From Baylisascaris procyonis (taxonomy: Eukaryota > Nematoda > Chromadorea > Rhabditida > Ascarididae), in the NCBI GenBank assembly GCA_037389465.1, contig JAZARR010000153.1, positions 5,740,501 through 5,804,500 on the forward strand: a stretch of 64,000 nucleotides of DNA, read 5' to 3'. Below the pieces are notes generated by a model that did not search any database, was not told the origin of the DNA, and was given only the letters and a program-made list of their open reading frames with translations. Both the position numbers and the translations under genes were made by a program. Of the stretch, positions 30,401-41,359 are shown piece after piece (the first letter of the stretch is position 1; each line of letters begins with the position of its first letter).

Positions 30401-33400
30401 ATTGCAATGAGCCATATAGCATTCTAAAATAGCTAGTACCACTCTAGTTAGTGTAAGCGATGAATATCCACATTGATCAATTTATCATTCTCAACGCATA
30501 TCCGACATGACTGTAAATTCTCTACCGATTACTAACCCTATAAGGAAGTTGATAAGTGTTTTATTAAAAGTAATAGTAATAAGTAATTGAATACTTCTTT
30601 ACAATCTATTTGATCAGTTAATATGGCTTGGATAAAAGCTAAAGTGAATAAGAGATTAATTCACAACAATAGAAAGAAGGAATAAAGATATGAGGGGAGA
30701 AAAATCAGCACGAATATGCAAATTGAATAGAATGAGATAAGAATCTCATTCTAAATGTGACGATTGTCATCGTTACGTGTATAAATGAATACACAACGAG
30801 ATGATATATAAAAAATGGCGCCGTCTTAATGTTGTACGGTAAGGTCGTGAAGGCTTCATTCGTTGCAGATGAATCGCAATCGATTTCGAGTCCTTACATT
30901 CTCGTTCATGTTGCTGATAACAGTAAACGTGAATTAAATAAGCGTAATGCGAAATATCCCTCATTTAATATGCAAATAGAAACGAAATTTTAAATTTATC
31001 CCTTAAAATTTATCTACGCTGAGAAATAATGAATAAAATAATATTTCGATCTTGTTAATCAAATCCAATCGTTTATCTCTGATCGGTAATCGAAGTTTAC
31101 TGTTACCGCAGTAGCATAAAAATTGCATCAATGAAGTATGATCACTATGAAGATAGCCTCTCGTGCATATTTCAGAGGTCATATGATAAAAGATAAAAAA
31201 GAGCGACGGAAACAGTGTGGGAAGGATAGAGCATAAAAGTGAAATAGTACTAGTGCAGCATGTCAGACAAAGATGCAATCCCTCGAGAAAACGACTATCC
31301 TTTATCGCCAGATGATAGTAGATTTCGCTAGAAGTGATGCTTACCATCGGATTTCCATCGACTTAATCATTAACATAACTATTACTCAATGAAATTGTAA
31401 TACTTAGAAACGTAATGAGAGGGATTCAAATGATAGCTCCTGTTTGGACCGATGATTGTCTGCAAATTTGTCTCGCTTTTTATCGACTAAAATAGTGCTC
31501 ATAATATTTCAAGAATCCTTCAAAGAAAAATGCAAGTTAAAAAGTACAGCTATTTCCATCAATTAAATTATATAACAAAGATAATAAACATATTTATATA
31601 ATGAATAAAAACAGTAATTGCTAGCAATGCTATTTCGTTTCTCTAGTCCGTCCTCATTTTGCAATGCATTTTTTTTTTTCATAAAGCAAGGAGAGTTGTG
31701 AGACGATTCAGTGATAGATCGTTACAGATATTTCGTCTACCAAAATATGAGCGGTTGGAATAGTTCTTGAAAAAGATTCACGCAGAGTGTTCGGAAAAGT
31801 CTTTGAAAAGGATTCAATATTTGAAACTTTTGAAACGCTCTAAATTTCCAGAAATTAAGGGACATTTGAAACGCATGTGATAAATCATATAGTAACATGA
31901 TGAGATCAGAAGCTTTTCAAGTTCCACCATTTTATTGGAATTTCTCTCACAACGCACTCTAATTACAAAAGTAGTACAATGTTGCAATTGAATGCATTCA
32001 GACAGCATACTTGACTCCATAAAAGACAATATAATTAAGGAGCGCAGTGTCATATGCTACTGGATAGTTGGGTAAGCTTACGGATGGTAAACGCTATAGG
32101 AGGAGAAAGCAGTGACAATCTGCCTCTGGGTCTACAGTTGCATGCTTATAGATTTTTCCAGCATCGATAAAATAGGATATAGGGGATTAGTCGGCAACGT
32201 ATAATGAAAGATCAGAAGGTGTAAGAGATTTTAGCAATCAAAAAAGGTTAAAAAAAGGAAAACGGAAATTTAGGCTATGAAATAAACGTAAAACTATAGA
32301 TTATTAGTTAGTAAAGTAAGAAGAAAGAAGGGATCGCCAAGTGCGGCGTGGATTCGATGCGTGCGTCGTGGACTGGCTGCAAACGGGAGTGCCGCGGGCA
32401 GCTTTTCCCATCGAAGTCATTTGTCAGAAGCAGCAAAAAATCGTTGAAGACAATGTGAAACGAAGATAAATCTTCGGCACTTTTTATTGCTCGGCCAGCA
32501 CACGCTTCACGCCATACTTCGCTTGTTGCGAAACGACCTTCACTATTCTCAACTCTCGAATTTCGCCTCCCCCCTTCCCCCTCTTCTTCCCCATCTAACA
32601 TTTATTAACATTTATCTCGATTCCAAATTCAACCTAAACTATGCGGTCTTTCAAATGGCTGATCGGCTTTCGACCATGCATCGTTATGCTAAAAATAAAC
32701 GCAGCATTTAGTTCGAATGACGAGAACTGAATACGTTGTCGCGGTCTAGCCAAGCATAGGCCAAATCTCAAGAAAGCGCCTACAATATGAAGAAATTACC
32801 TATGACACAGTGATATTGTGGTTTACATATATATATCTGTATGTGAATCTAATCTACGGTTATTTTTGAAAAAAAAAAATATTGTCAGATATTTTATATT
32901 TCTATTGCAGTTCCAACTTATACGAACCCCTAAATTTTTTAAAAGAGATTGTCAATGTAAGTTAACTCTAAGCAGAGCATGATATCAATGGAAATATGAT
33001 GAACTTAACGTCTAGATCGCTTCAGATTAAGTGATAACACTCTGCTGAATAATACTGCTTCACTTTAGTTACTTTAATCAACTAATCACTCATTACGAAT
33101 AAATTTCTCTTCATATCGCTTCCATTTCCGTTTAAGAGGAAAAATTGTAAGGTTGCGTGAAGATTAACGCTTAAGCTTATCTCCTGCCTGTCCGATGCTG
33201 ACGAGTCGATTCAATGTTGCTACGTTTAGGAGACGAGGGGAGAAGGGGTGCGGAACTTCACCGCCGTCGTTCGAATCAGAGTTCTGGGCGAAGTGGCTCG
33301 CTATGAACAAGTCAAAGAGTCTGGTTTGATCTCGTTTGCAATCAAACCATGCAGTGACCAATGCAAAACGATAAATCAAATAGCAATAGTGAAACGTGTA

Positions 33401-34268
33401 TACAAATGCTGCTTTCATTTCACTAAAAACTCGTTTTTTTCTGTGGGTTATTCAAAATTTACATATGAATATTTAGACTGAGTCGATTCAATGTGTGCTT
33501 CTTCTCAACGAACAATAAATAAAATAACTAAAATTGATGATTCATTTATTATGTGTAGCATTCGTTAAGGATTTTCAATTTAAATGATCATTGAACGAAT
33601 AGATGAAAAGTGCGTTGTCCATATTCATGAGATGTTCAATAAATTTGTGATGTATTTTCAAATGCATTCATTCGATATCACAAATGTACAACTGTATTTG
33701 CAAAGAAATTCCTTCCTATTGTATTCTTTTATGTTCAAATTTTTCGCTAATTTTCTCAAATATTAGCTGAAATATGAATTCAACCTAAAGCATTTGCATA
33801 TATTCGAGAGGTACTGGACGCACTGCATTGCGTTTACAACTCTTTACATCATATTTTAGTATTTAACACCTTAAGAGTTTATAGATTTAACAGTTTTTCA
33901 TAATCGATGCTTATTGCAGGAAGGATTCACTCATTCGTGACCAATGAAAATCGAAGTATACTAATTTGGGGGGAGGGGAGGGGTTAATAAACAGGACGGG
34001 GACTATAAACGTGAAATAACGCTAATCTTTAATGAATTGTCCTTGGACAAGACCACTAACAGCGTTCACATGTACTTTAGAAAAAAGACTTTCTTTTAAA
34101 CTACTCAGTCTGAAATCGTTGAGCCAACCACTAAAAAAAATATTCCTACATACTCAAATTTCATCGGCTACATTAAAGTAGTTTATAAGGGCTATAGTTG
34201 GTGCACTATTATGACAGCTGCTTTCATTCTACAACCTCACATAAAACAAGAAAGTGTTGTTGCTATAT
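27485..34268. other. AT-rich DNA, no convincing gene
   Basis: The best frames are on the minus strand: 32601-32308 (97 codons, real ATG, MLDGEEEGEGG...) and 33418-33164 (84 codons, real ATG). Both sit in slightly G+C-richer patches, but neither shows a domain or clear splice sites. The others are AT-rich noise. Confidence 0.45.
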
Positions 34269-34306
34269 AAGTTTTACTCGAGGTTTGAATGCCTCGAGTA
34301 AAACTT
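34269..34306. repeat. perfect 15-bp inverted repeat with 8-nt loop
   Basis: Arms AAGTTTTACTCGAGG (34269-34283) and CCTCGAGTAAAACTT (34292-34306), loop TTTGAATG. No mismatch in the stem. Confidence 0.95.
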
Positions 34307-35506
34307 GTCCACAATAATACCGCTTACAATATTTCCACATTTCAATATACATTCTCTCACATCATTTGAGTTGACATTTGGATGCCAATTAATGATTACA
34401 AACGCGTGGTCAAAATTTCTTCCGGTTCGCATTTTTCCACCGACATGACCGTTCGGAATATCTGATTTAAATATTAGAAACTGATTATTTTCAGTGAATT
34501 TGATAAAAATCCCTAAAATATTAATGAATACTTAAAGTTGGCAAATAACTCGTGTTTATTTCATTATTTTATACGGAAGAAGACCTATCAAAAATACCGT
34601 ATTTGCAGAGTAAGGAAATATCAGTATATTGCAAATAAGAGGTTAAATAAATTCGTCAATTCGATTGACTGGCAACTAAATAAGTGATCAAAAGTTTGAA
34701 TGTTTATTAAACATGCAAATAAATGGATGTATGAATGGATCGTGAATATTTACTAATATTATTATGAAGATTACGACAAAAATATTACAACCACGAGCAC
34801 AGAAGGATTTGCATTGAATAAGAAAACAAATTTAATAGCATTCGTTAGTTCGAACAACTGCGAATGAAATATCATCGCTACAAAATCTTCATGGTATCTC
34901 ATCAAAAATCGATTCGTTAATGGATTCGACTCAGATTCCTCACTAATCTCTAATGTCTACAAAACTGTTTGGGCGCAGAAACAGACAAACATTCAGACAT
35001 ATTTGTCTATATAAAAGATGTCATTGTAATGGTGAGACTTTTCTCTTTTGTTGCACATAGAAAGAGCCAAAAAGAACGAAATTCTATAAGTAACATCTTA
35101 AACCAAAATTCCAAACACTAAATGAATTTGGCCAGTTGTATAGGAAATACGATCGTATGCAAACAATCGGACGGACAAGAAGCCTAGCGCTATATGATAT
35201 TTTAATGTATATCTTCCACTAAAAAAATGAAAAAATTTAAAAAAAAACGCATTTTTGAGGAAAACAAAAATGGAAACACCAATATTATGACATCGACGTA
35301 GCATGTCGATTCGATGTGTTAAGCGCAGCGAATTATGTACACCAGTTTGCGTCAGCTGTTATTGCTGTGCAATGATCGCCTAAAACCATTTCTTCACCCC
35401 CTTTGCTTCCTATCAAGAAACACTCTCGTTGCGCAAACTAACGCTTTTCAGATATCCAAAATAAAATCCTCTCTTTTCCATTCCTATTTCCTCATCATCA
35501 GCTCAC

Positions 35507-35617
35507 CACCCCCCCCCCCTTGCATCTTCTCTGCTGTCCTTATTCTCCTACGAGTACCGCCTACTCTGGTCGGTTCACGTATCGGATTTTTCGCGATGTA
35601 TTCCTCATTTCCTGCAT
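35507..35617 (-). CDS. candidate internal coding exon, unrecognised
   Basis: The acceptor TTTCTTTGTACAG|ATGCAG is strong for a nematode, and the frame after it codes for AGNEEYIAKNPIREPT and VGGTRRRIRTAEKMQ before a G11 run. A donor GGTG|GTGAGC follows at 35507/35506. The exon would be 111 nt. An antisense frame (35335-35658) has a real ATG but reads as leucine/serine-rich noise. No family recognised. Confidence 0.22.
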
Positions 35618-36390
35618 CTGTACAAAGAAACTTACATTTTGAACTTACTTTTCTCTGAAGAGTTGAGAGAAAATTTATGTTAACGAAACGATTTTTTTTT
35701 TGGAAACCCTTCAAAAGAAGATTTGTTGAGATCACTAATAAATAGGATCGACGTGTTTTCGAAATTAAACCGGCAGATAGAGGCGGGTTCTCATCACTGT
35801 GATCCAAACCATGTGATGTTGGGTGCACTTCATTGTTGCATGTTGTGTTCCTTTTTTTTCTTCGTGTCCCCCAAAATTATCTGCGAGAATTTTATAGCGC
35901 TTCAAATACTGCTTCCCATGTTGTGCATATTGAGGCATTAAGTGTAGGAAATACGAATGAATATATTATAAATTGATGTTAGCAGTTATTAATTTGGCGT
36001 CAAATCATCACCGATGGACGATAACGAAAAACCCTTGGTGCATGTAAAGAAAAAATTCCTAAGAAATAAGTAGCAAGTTCATAAAACGAAATCCTTGTGG
36101 GAAAGGATTACTAAAAAGCAGCCAATTCAGAAAAAAGTAAGCCTTATGGGAAAGATCCAATCAGCGTAGATGTTGCTATGAATGAGGCAGGTGGTGAATG
36201 TTGTGGTGTACACAGTGAGGTAAAACATCTAGAAAATAGCGAAAAATAACGTTGAATTCGAGATTTTAAAAAAAATTTACGAATTTTTTAATGTGTAAAT
36301 GGTAGACAGTCGGCGAGTTTTTCATCAGACATCACCACGTTGAAAGAAAGAATGAACATTGTAGCCAATTTGTACAGACGTTTCTTTTTG

Positions 36391-36442
36391 CTCTCGCTCT
36401 TCTTTCCTCTCTCTTTTCCTCTCTCTCCTCCTCTTTCTCTCT
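36391..36442. repeat. polypyrimidine tract on the plus strand
   Basis: C/T-only except for one G over about 52 bases, rich in CTCT and CTTT. Confidence 0.9.
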
Positions 36443-36766
36443 ATTTGCTCACTTTACTCTAGCCGGAAAATTAATTACTGTTTCTTGGATGCATTCAGCC
36501 CATAAAATTTCAAAAAGCACTTGTCTCGAAATTGCTGCAACGATTCAGCATAAAGCGGAAGCTGGATGCGGTAAGAAGATGCGAAGCTGACATGAAACGC
36601 CTGGTACTTTTGCAGGTCATTTCGCTGACTTAGGCCTATTGCAGATTGTTTAAGATAGCCAATAAATTCTTTTTACCTGTCTTATGTAATATACCCTAAA
36701 TATCGAATAGCAAACTAATGTGTTAAAATATCATAGTTTTCTCTGATAGCAAATACGACTATCGGT

Positions 36767-36810
36767 TCCACTGTGAAAAATTTGCATTTCCGCCGTGAAA
36801 AATTTGCATA
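36767..36810. repeat. two tandem 22-bp copies
   Basis: Both copies contain GTGAAAAATTTGCAT; they start at 36767 and 36789. Confidence 0.85.
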
Positions 36811-39721
36811 CGACTAGTATAAAAGAGAACTTCACGAAAATTTTCTATGCTAGGACGGAAGCACAACTATGAAAAACAAATGGGATTATAAATGAACTCA
36901 CTCGAAATTCCTGCGTTGATATGGTTAGCCTTCACTACAGTAGTATAGATTTAGAAGGTGCTAAGAGGAAGGAATGAGACCTCAACAACTCTAATGAGCA
37001 CCTGTATGCAGTCAATCTCTAATCAATCCATCGATAGAGACCAAGTGCATTTTGTTTTAATATTTCACCCTAAACATCTCAATAGTGGAAAATATTTAAA
37101 AGTGATGTCTGAGCGAACGGATCAACCGGTTGCATTAAACACTCGAAGTATATTTAAGCGGAATAGCGTACTAAAAGGGTTGCAATCATCACATTAGCCT
37201 CTTGCTTAAATTGCCACCAAATAGCAAAAACTTACGATCATATATTCATACTCAAATAGACCGACCGTTTACATAAATGTTCCATAGAAGATTCGTCTTT
37301 CGTCCTAAATGGTAGCAAAATTGTGGCATAATTAGCCCAGAATTACTTCAGTTTATCGATCTCATATAGAAACGAGATATTATCCTATAAAAACACCCCG
37401 ACTTCAGTAGTTAAAGAGACGAGGCCAACAGATAGGTAGACACATACATACATCCAGACACATACTTTGTACATGCAACTAAAAAACATTGAGTAATGCG
37501 CTCATCCCATAATCTGGCCCAACGTTTGGCTGTACAGCGCTTTTGCAAGATTTCTCTCTTCATCCGAAGCTAGACTAACTATGAAATATCTTTGCACTTT
37601 CAAATTTCAGTCATTTTCAAAACTTCATAGCCAGTACATCAAGTTCATAAACAAATATTTAACTTAATACGCATGACCATCACGCGAGGAGCGTACAAAC
37701 CAAATTTAATCACTACAGTGTTCGTCATCCCTGATTGTAGACAGATGGAGAAATAGGTAGACATTTAGAAACGAACAGATATATCGTTTTTGTAAGGTAA
37801 CTTGCAAAAGTCGGGTAAGGATGCAAAAATATTTTCTAGGCTTTAGTTCTAGTTAATTATCACCAGTTTTTATTAGATTATCATCTCCAGGTGTCTCAGA
37901 TTGTTAAATGCGCTGAATTCGAAAATACTACAAAAAAGCTATTTGGTAAAAAAAATAAATAAATAAAACATTTCATCAAGAAGAAGCAATTTCTGGAAAC
38001 ATGTTTGAAAATCAGAGAAAGCTATTTATGTAGCGGTGCATTACCTTTCAAGAGTTCGAAAGTTTCCCTCAGATCCACAATATTGAGAGTTTTCCTTAGG
38101 TTCGTGAGACTTTGTATTTCATAAATGCATTTTCTCGCATCCTCCTCCCTTCGAAATATTAGTGTCATCTATTGCAGCCAACGAGAAACAATATTGGAAT
38201 GCGTTTGCTACTCTTATGTTTTCATAGCCGCTAGCGTCTTTGAAGGTAGGTGTTATGAATCGGTAGAGATTGTGTTGAGTTCCTAGATCTGACTTCTACT
38301 CATGATTTTATGCATCTACATTATCAATTAAACTATTTGGCATTAAAGTTTTCACTGATATTCTCACCCATTCTTTTGAAAACCGTTCCTCAAGTAAATA
38401 TTACTGTAAACTATATACCTTCCCAGATAAAACTGTAAGTCGTTCATATACCGCCCAAGACATGCGCTCTCATTTCTTTACATTTTCGAAATGTTGTCTG
38501 ATTCTAAACAACGACGCAATGGCCTTGTATGTCGATCTGTCGTGCTATCCGCCTCATGGTTCTCTCGCAGCAGCAGCTGTTTTTTCGAGCAAATGAAACG
38601 AGATGACTCAAGACCTTATACGTAATAAAAGCAGCTGAAAAATTTGCAAAGTCTCGAAAGTTATGGACTTCCGAATGAACGTCGTAAAATTACAATTTTC
38701 ACTTAAAAGGCTCAATGAAAAATTCTATTGATCTAAATAAAAATGGTCTTATTAATACGAGGAATTTCTTTTTCAAGTGGAAATTTCTTAACTTTTTAAA
38801 GTATCGTCTCAATAAAATTTTGACATTTTGCGATTAGAAGTTGATAAAAAGCGCAGAGGCGCAATATTTATATTCGGTAGCTATATGAAAGTTATTCATC
38901 CTCTGAGAATACATAGTAGCAACTTATTTGAGATGTTTTTGAAGGGTGGCCTCTAGTTTTTTTTTTACGAAGAAAGATGTCTGTGAATCAATGTTTGATT
39001 GAGAACGATGTTTACATAAAACAGAAAGTTTAAAGTATTTTTGGCACTTATCGACAACTTTTGAAATGCGACGAGAAAGACTGTTAATTTATCTATTAGT
39101 TTGAGTTCAAACTTAAATAATTCACTAGATTACAACTACTATTTATAGATATCAACATATAAGAATAATTCAAATATTACGATATAATTTTTCGCATCAC
39201 AATTTGTGCCATATCAAACCCGTCATACGTTCACGCTAGAGGAGACTTTACAGTAAAAGATTGCTCCTATGAATATTCAGAAATTATAAGGTAGTTGATA
39301 AAGCAGCAAAGACGATAAATATTAGTAATTGGATGTTATAATAGTATACTGCCTTATATAGTACAGATGCACATTTCAAACGATATTCATATATTCTTTT
39401 CATCTAATTAGGAGATTCATCAATTATAGTTCTATCTATTATTTGCCAATAAATTCCGATTAAATTTCTATTTTTAAAATCTAAACGCTTTAGTGTTAAT
39501 GCAACAAAATATCGGACTAACCATCAAAATATGAGCACATTGAAAATTAATGGTTCATTGTTTTTCCATATATGTTGAGTTTGCTCCCATTCAATCCTCT
39601 TTACTAAATGCAGAAGTACAATTTAAGTACATCTTTACTTATCTTTCAAAGCATATCTCATAACACTTGGCTGATCAAAAACTAAAACCTGAATATGGCT
39701 AGATTTTGATAATTTTCAATT

Positions 39722-39958
39722 TCATTCATTCTCATGCACGCATCTTTCATTTGATCTTATACTCTCTTTCATAAAGTGTCTTATCAGAATAGTAGTGCTC
39801 GTTTTGTTTCTTCCAGAAAGAGTTCGAAAAATCGATGTTCTACAGACTCTTCGTAGAAGCGATCCGTAAGCACAACCGTCAACCCGAGACCCGCTGGCGC
39901 CCAATTTGTCTTGACCAATGCGATCGATGTCTAACGGCAAGTCACAAACACAACGCTT
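39722..39958 (-). CDS. candidate exon with cysteine-rich start, unrecognised
   Basis: 78 codons open from a TAG/acceptor-like AACACTTAG at 39959 to TGA at 39724-39722. It begins KRCVCDLPLDIDRIGQDKLG and continues SRVDGCAYGSLLRRVCR before a Thr/Arg-rich tail. The C-x-L-P-L-D start recalls the first cysteine of Kunitz inhibitor domains, but the later spacing and aromatic residues do not fit. I therefore do not call it one. Confidence 0.2.
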   Translation of the reverse strand, partial: KRCVCDLPLDIDRIGQDKLGASGSRVDGCAYGSLLRRVCRTSIFRTLSGRNKTSTTILIRHFMKESIRSNERCVHENE

Positions 39959-40758
39959 CTAAGTGTTCGGGCCCAAGTCGGCTTATCTTTTCATTCGATT
40001 AACAAGGGAGTATAAATATTCAAAAGGCTCCAATATCAGCGTCATATTTCATTAAATAAACCACTTCGAGGAAGTTTTGATGAATCTTCTCAGCGAATAA
40101 CAAACACAGTTTCAGGAATAATTGTGAGCAAAGCTATGCTCAAATCCAGCATTATATATCGTCTTTGAGGGATTCTTTGCTTTGATTATCAGGCCTATTC
40201 CTGGAAGCATTGCTTCAGAACGGAATAAAGGCGAGCATAAGCATGGCATCTAAAAAGTTTTGAAATTTCCAACTACGAGTAATTTATAAACTAACAACAA
40301 GAATAGTGATTAATACAGCTCGCGCGTTATGCGTGGATCCTATTAGAAGTAAGTCTGCACGAAAGGTTGAAAAATTTTACGATTCGAGAACAATATAACA
40401 CAAAATCAAAAAGAACCGGTTTCTGGAATCAAAAATAAAAGTTTCGTGAAATTGATTCTGATCAAAGATTCTGAAACTTTTCTCTCAGAGATCATTTAAA
40501 ATAAAAAATTGTTCCACTAGCAAAGCATTTAAGGTAAAGAGTTTTTATATAGAGATCTATATATAATGGTTTAGTTACTCGAAGCAGTTTGGTTATGCAA
40601 AATTTTACAAAAATGGTTCAGAACTTCTCGCAAAATTTTGCATAAATGATTCATAACATGTGAGGTTTATTCCGTATTAGTCAAGTTATTTTAGCTTGTT
40701 GGATGCGAAGATTGTTAAATTCTCAGCGATCACTGCTAGTAGGAGGGAGATCAGTGAA

Positions 40759-40785
40759 GGGGAGGGGGAGGAGGGAGAAAGTGGG
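40759..40785 (+). other. G-quadruplex motif
   Basis: Four G-runs of three or more separated by loops of 1, 4 and 7 bases: GGGG A GGGGG AGGA GGG AGAAAGT GGG. A C-rich tract about 25 bases further on could pair with it instead. Confidence 0.8.
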
Positions 40786-41289
40786 TATGAGGAATGGTAA
40801 TATGCACCTTCCCTTCCCCTCCCCCTTGTTGAGATGTCTTTGACTTGTTATCAAGACAATAGTAGGCAATGTGTGGCGATCGAATTTCGCCATTATTCGA
40901 AGTAATAAATAAGCTGATTTACAAATTATTCCGATATCTCATATGTCCTCGATTGAAGAGGAAATTTTTTTTTCAAATATTGGCATTAAAAAATGATCGT
41001 TCGTGTTTACCATATTTTCCTTATCGTTGCAACATCAAAACACTGCGCAAATCTATGGTAGAATGCTGATAGTGTTTTATTGAGAGTAGATTTGCGCCAA
41101 AAAAAACAACAACAACAGTAACACCAAAAATGATCAGCGTAGATCAAAGAAAAGCGTCAGTATGTAAATGTAACTGTAAGAAAAATAAAAATAAAATAAG
41201 CAAAAAGGAATACATTCCAAATTGAATATCGAATTAATTAACAACGAAGATCTCCATGTGATATAATGATCTAATCGTCAGATTATTTT

Positions 41290-41359
41290 CAAACGATCTC
41301 ATTTGTTTGTTTTTTTTTTCAATATATTCAAACAATCTCATTCGTTTGTTTTTTTTTTC
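41290..41359. repeat. direct duplication of 31 bp separated by 8 bp
   Basis: Copies 41290-41320 and 41329-41359 begin CAAACGATCTCATTTG and CAAACAATCTCATTCG, and both end in GTTTG followed by a T-run and C. Two mismatches. Confidence 0.9.

Larger units (their letters stand above)
35618..39721. other. AT-rich DNA, no convincing gene
   Basis: Holds a 52-nt pyrimidine tract (36391-36442) and a 2 x 22-bp duplication (36767-36810). The plus frame at 36958-37197 has no ATG near its start and no domain. Confidence 0.55.

Noticed and set aside
32308..32601. 97-codon minus ORF containing FHIVFNDFLLLLTND, resembling the strand found in PH domains after RhoGEF domains
   Set aside because: The surrounding sequence lacks the rest of a PH domain and the N-terminal Glu/Gly run comes from a pyrimidine-rich tract; the likeness is probably chance.
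36958..37197. GRNETSTTLM in this frame and GRNKTSTTIL in the minus frame near 39800, considered as two copies of one element
   Set aside because: The likeness is confined to about ten residues and does not extend at the DNA level.
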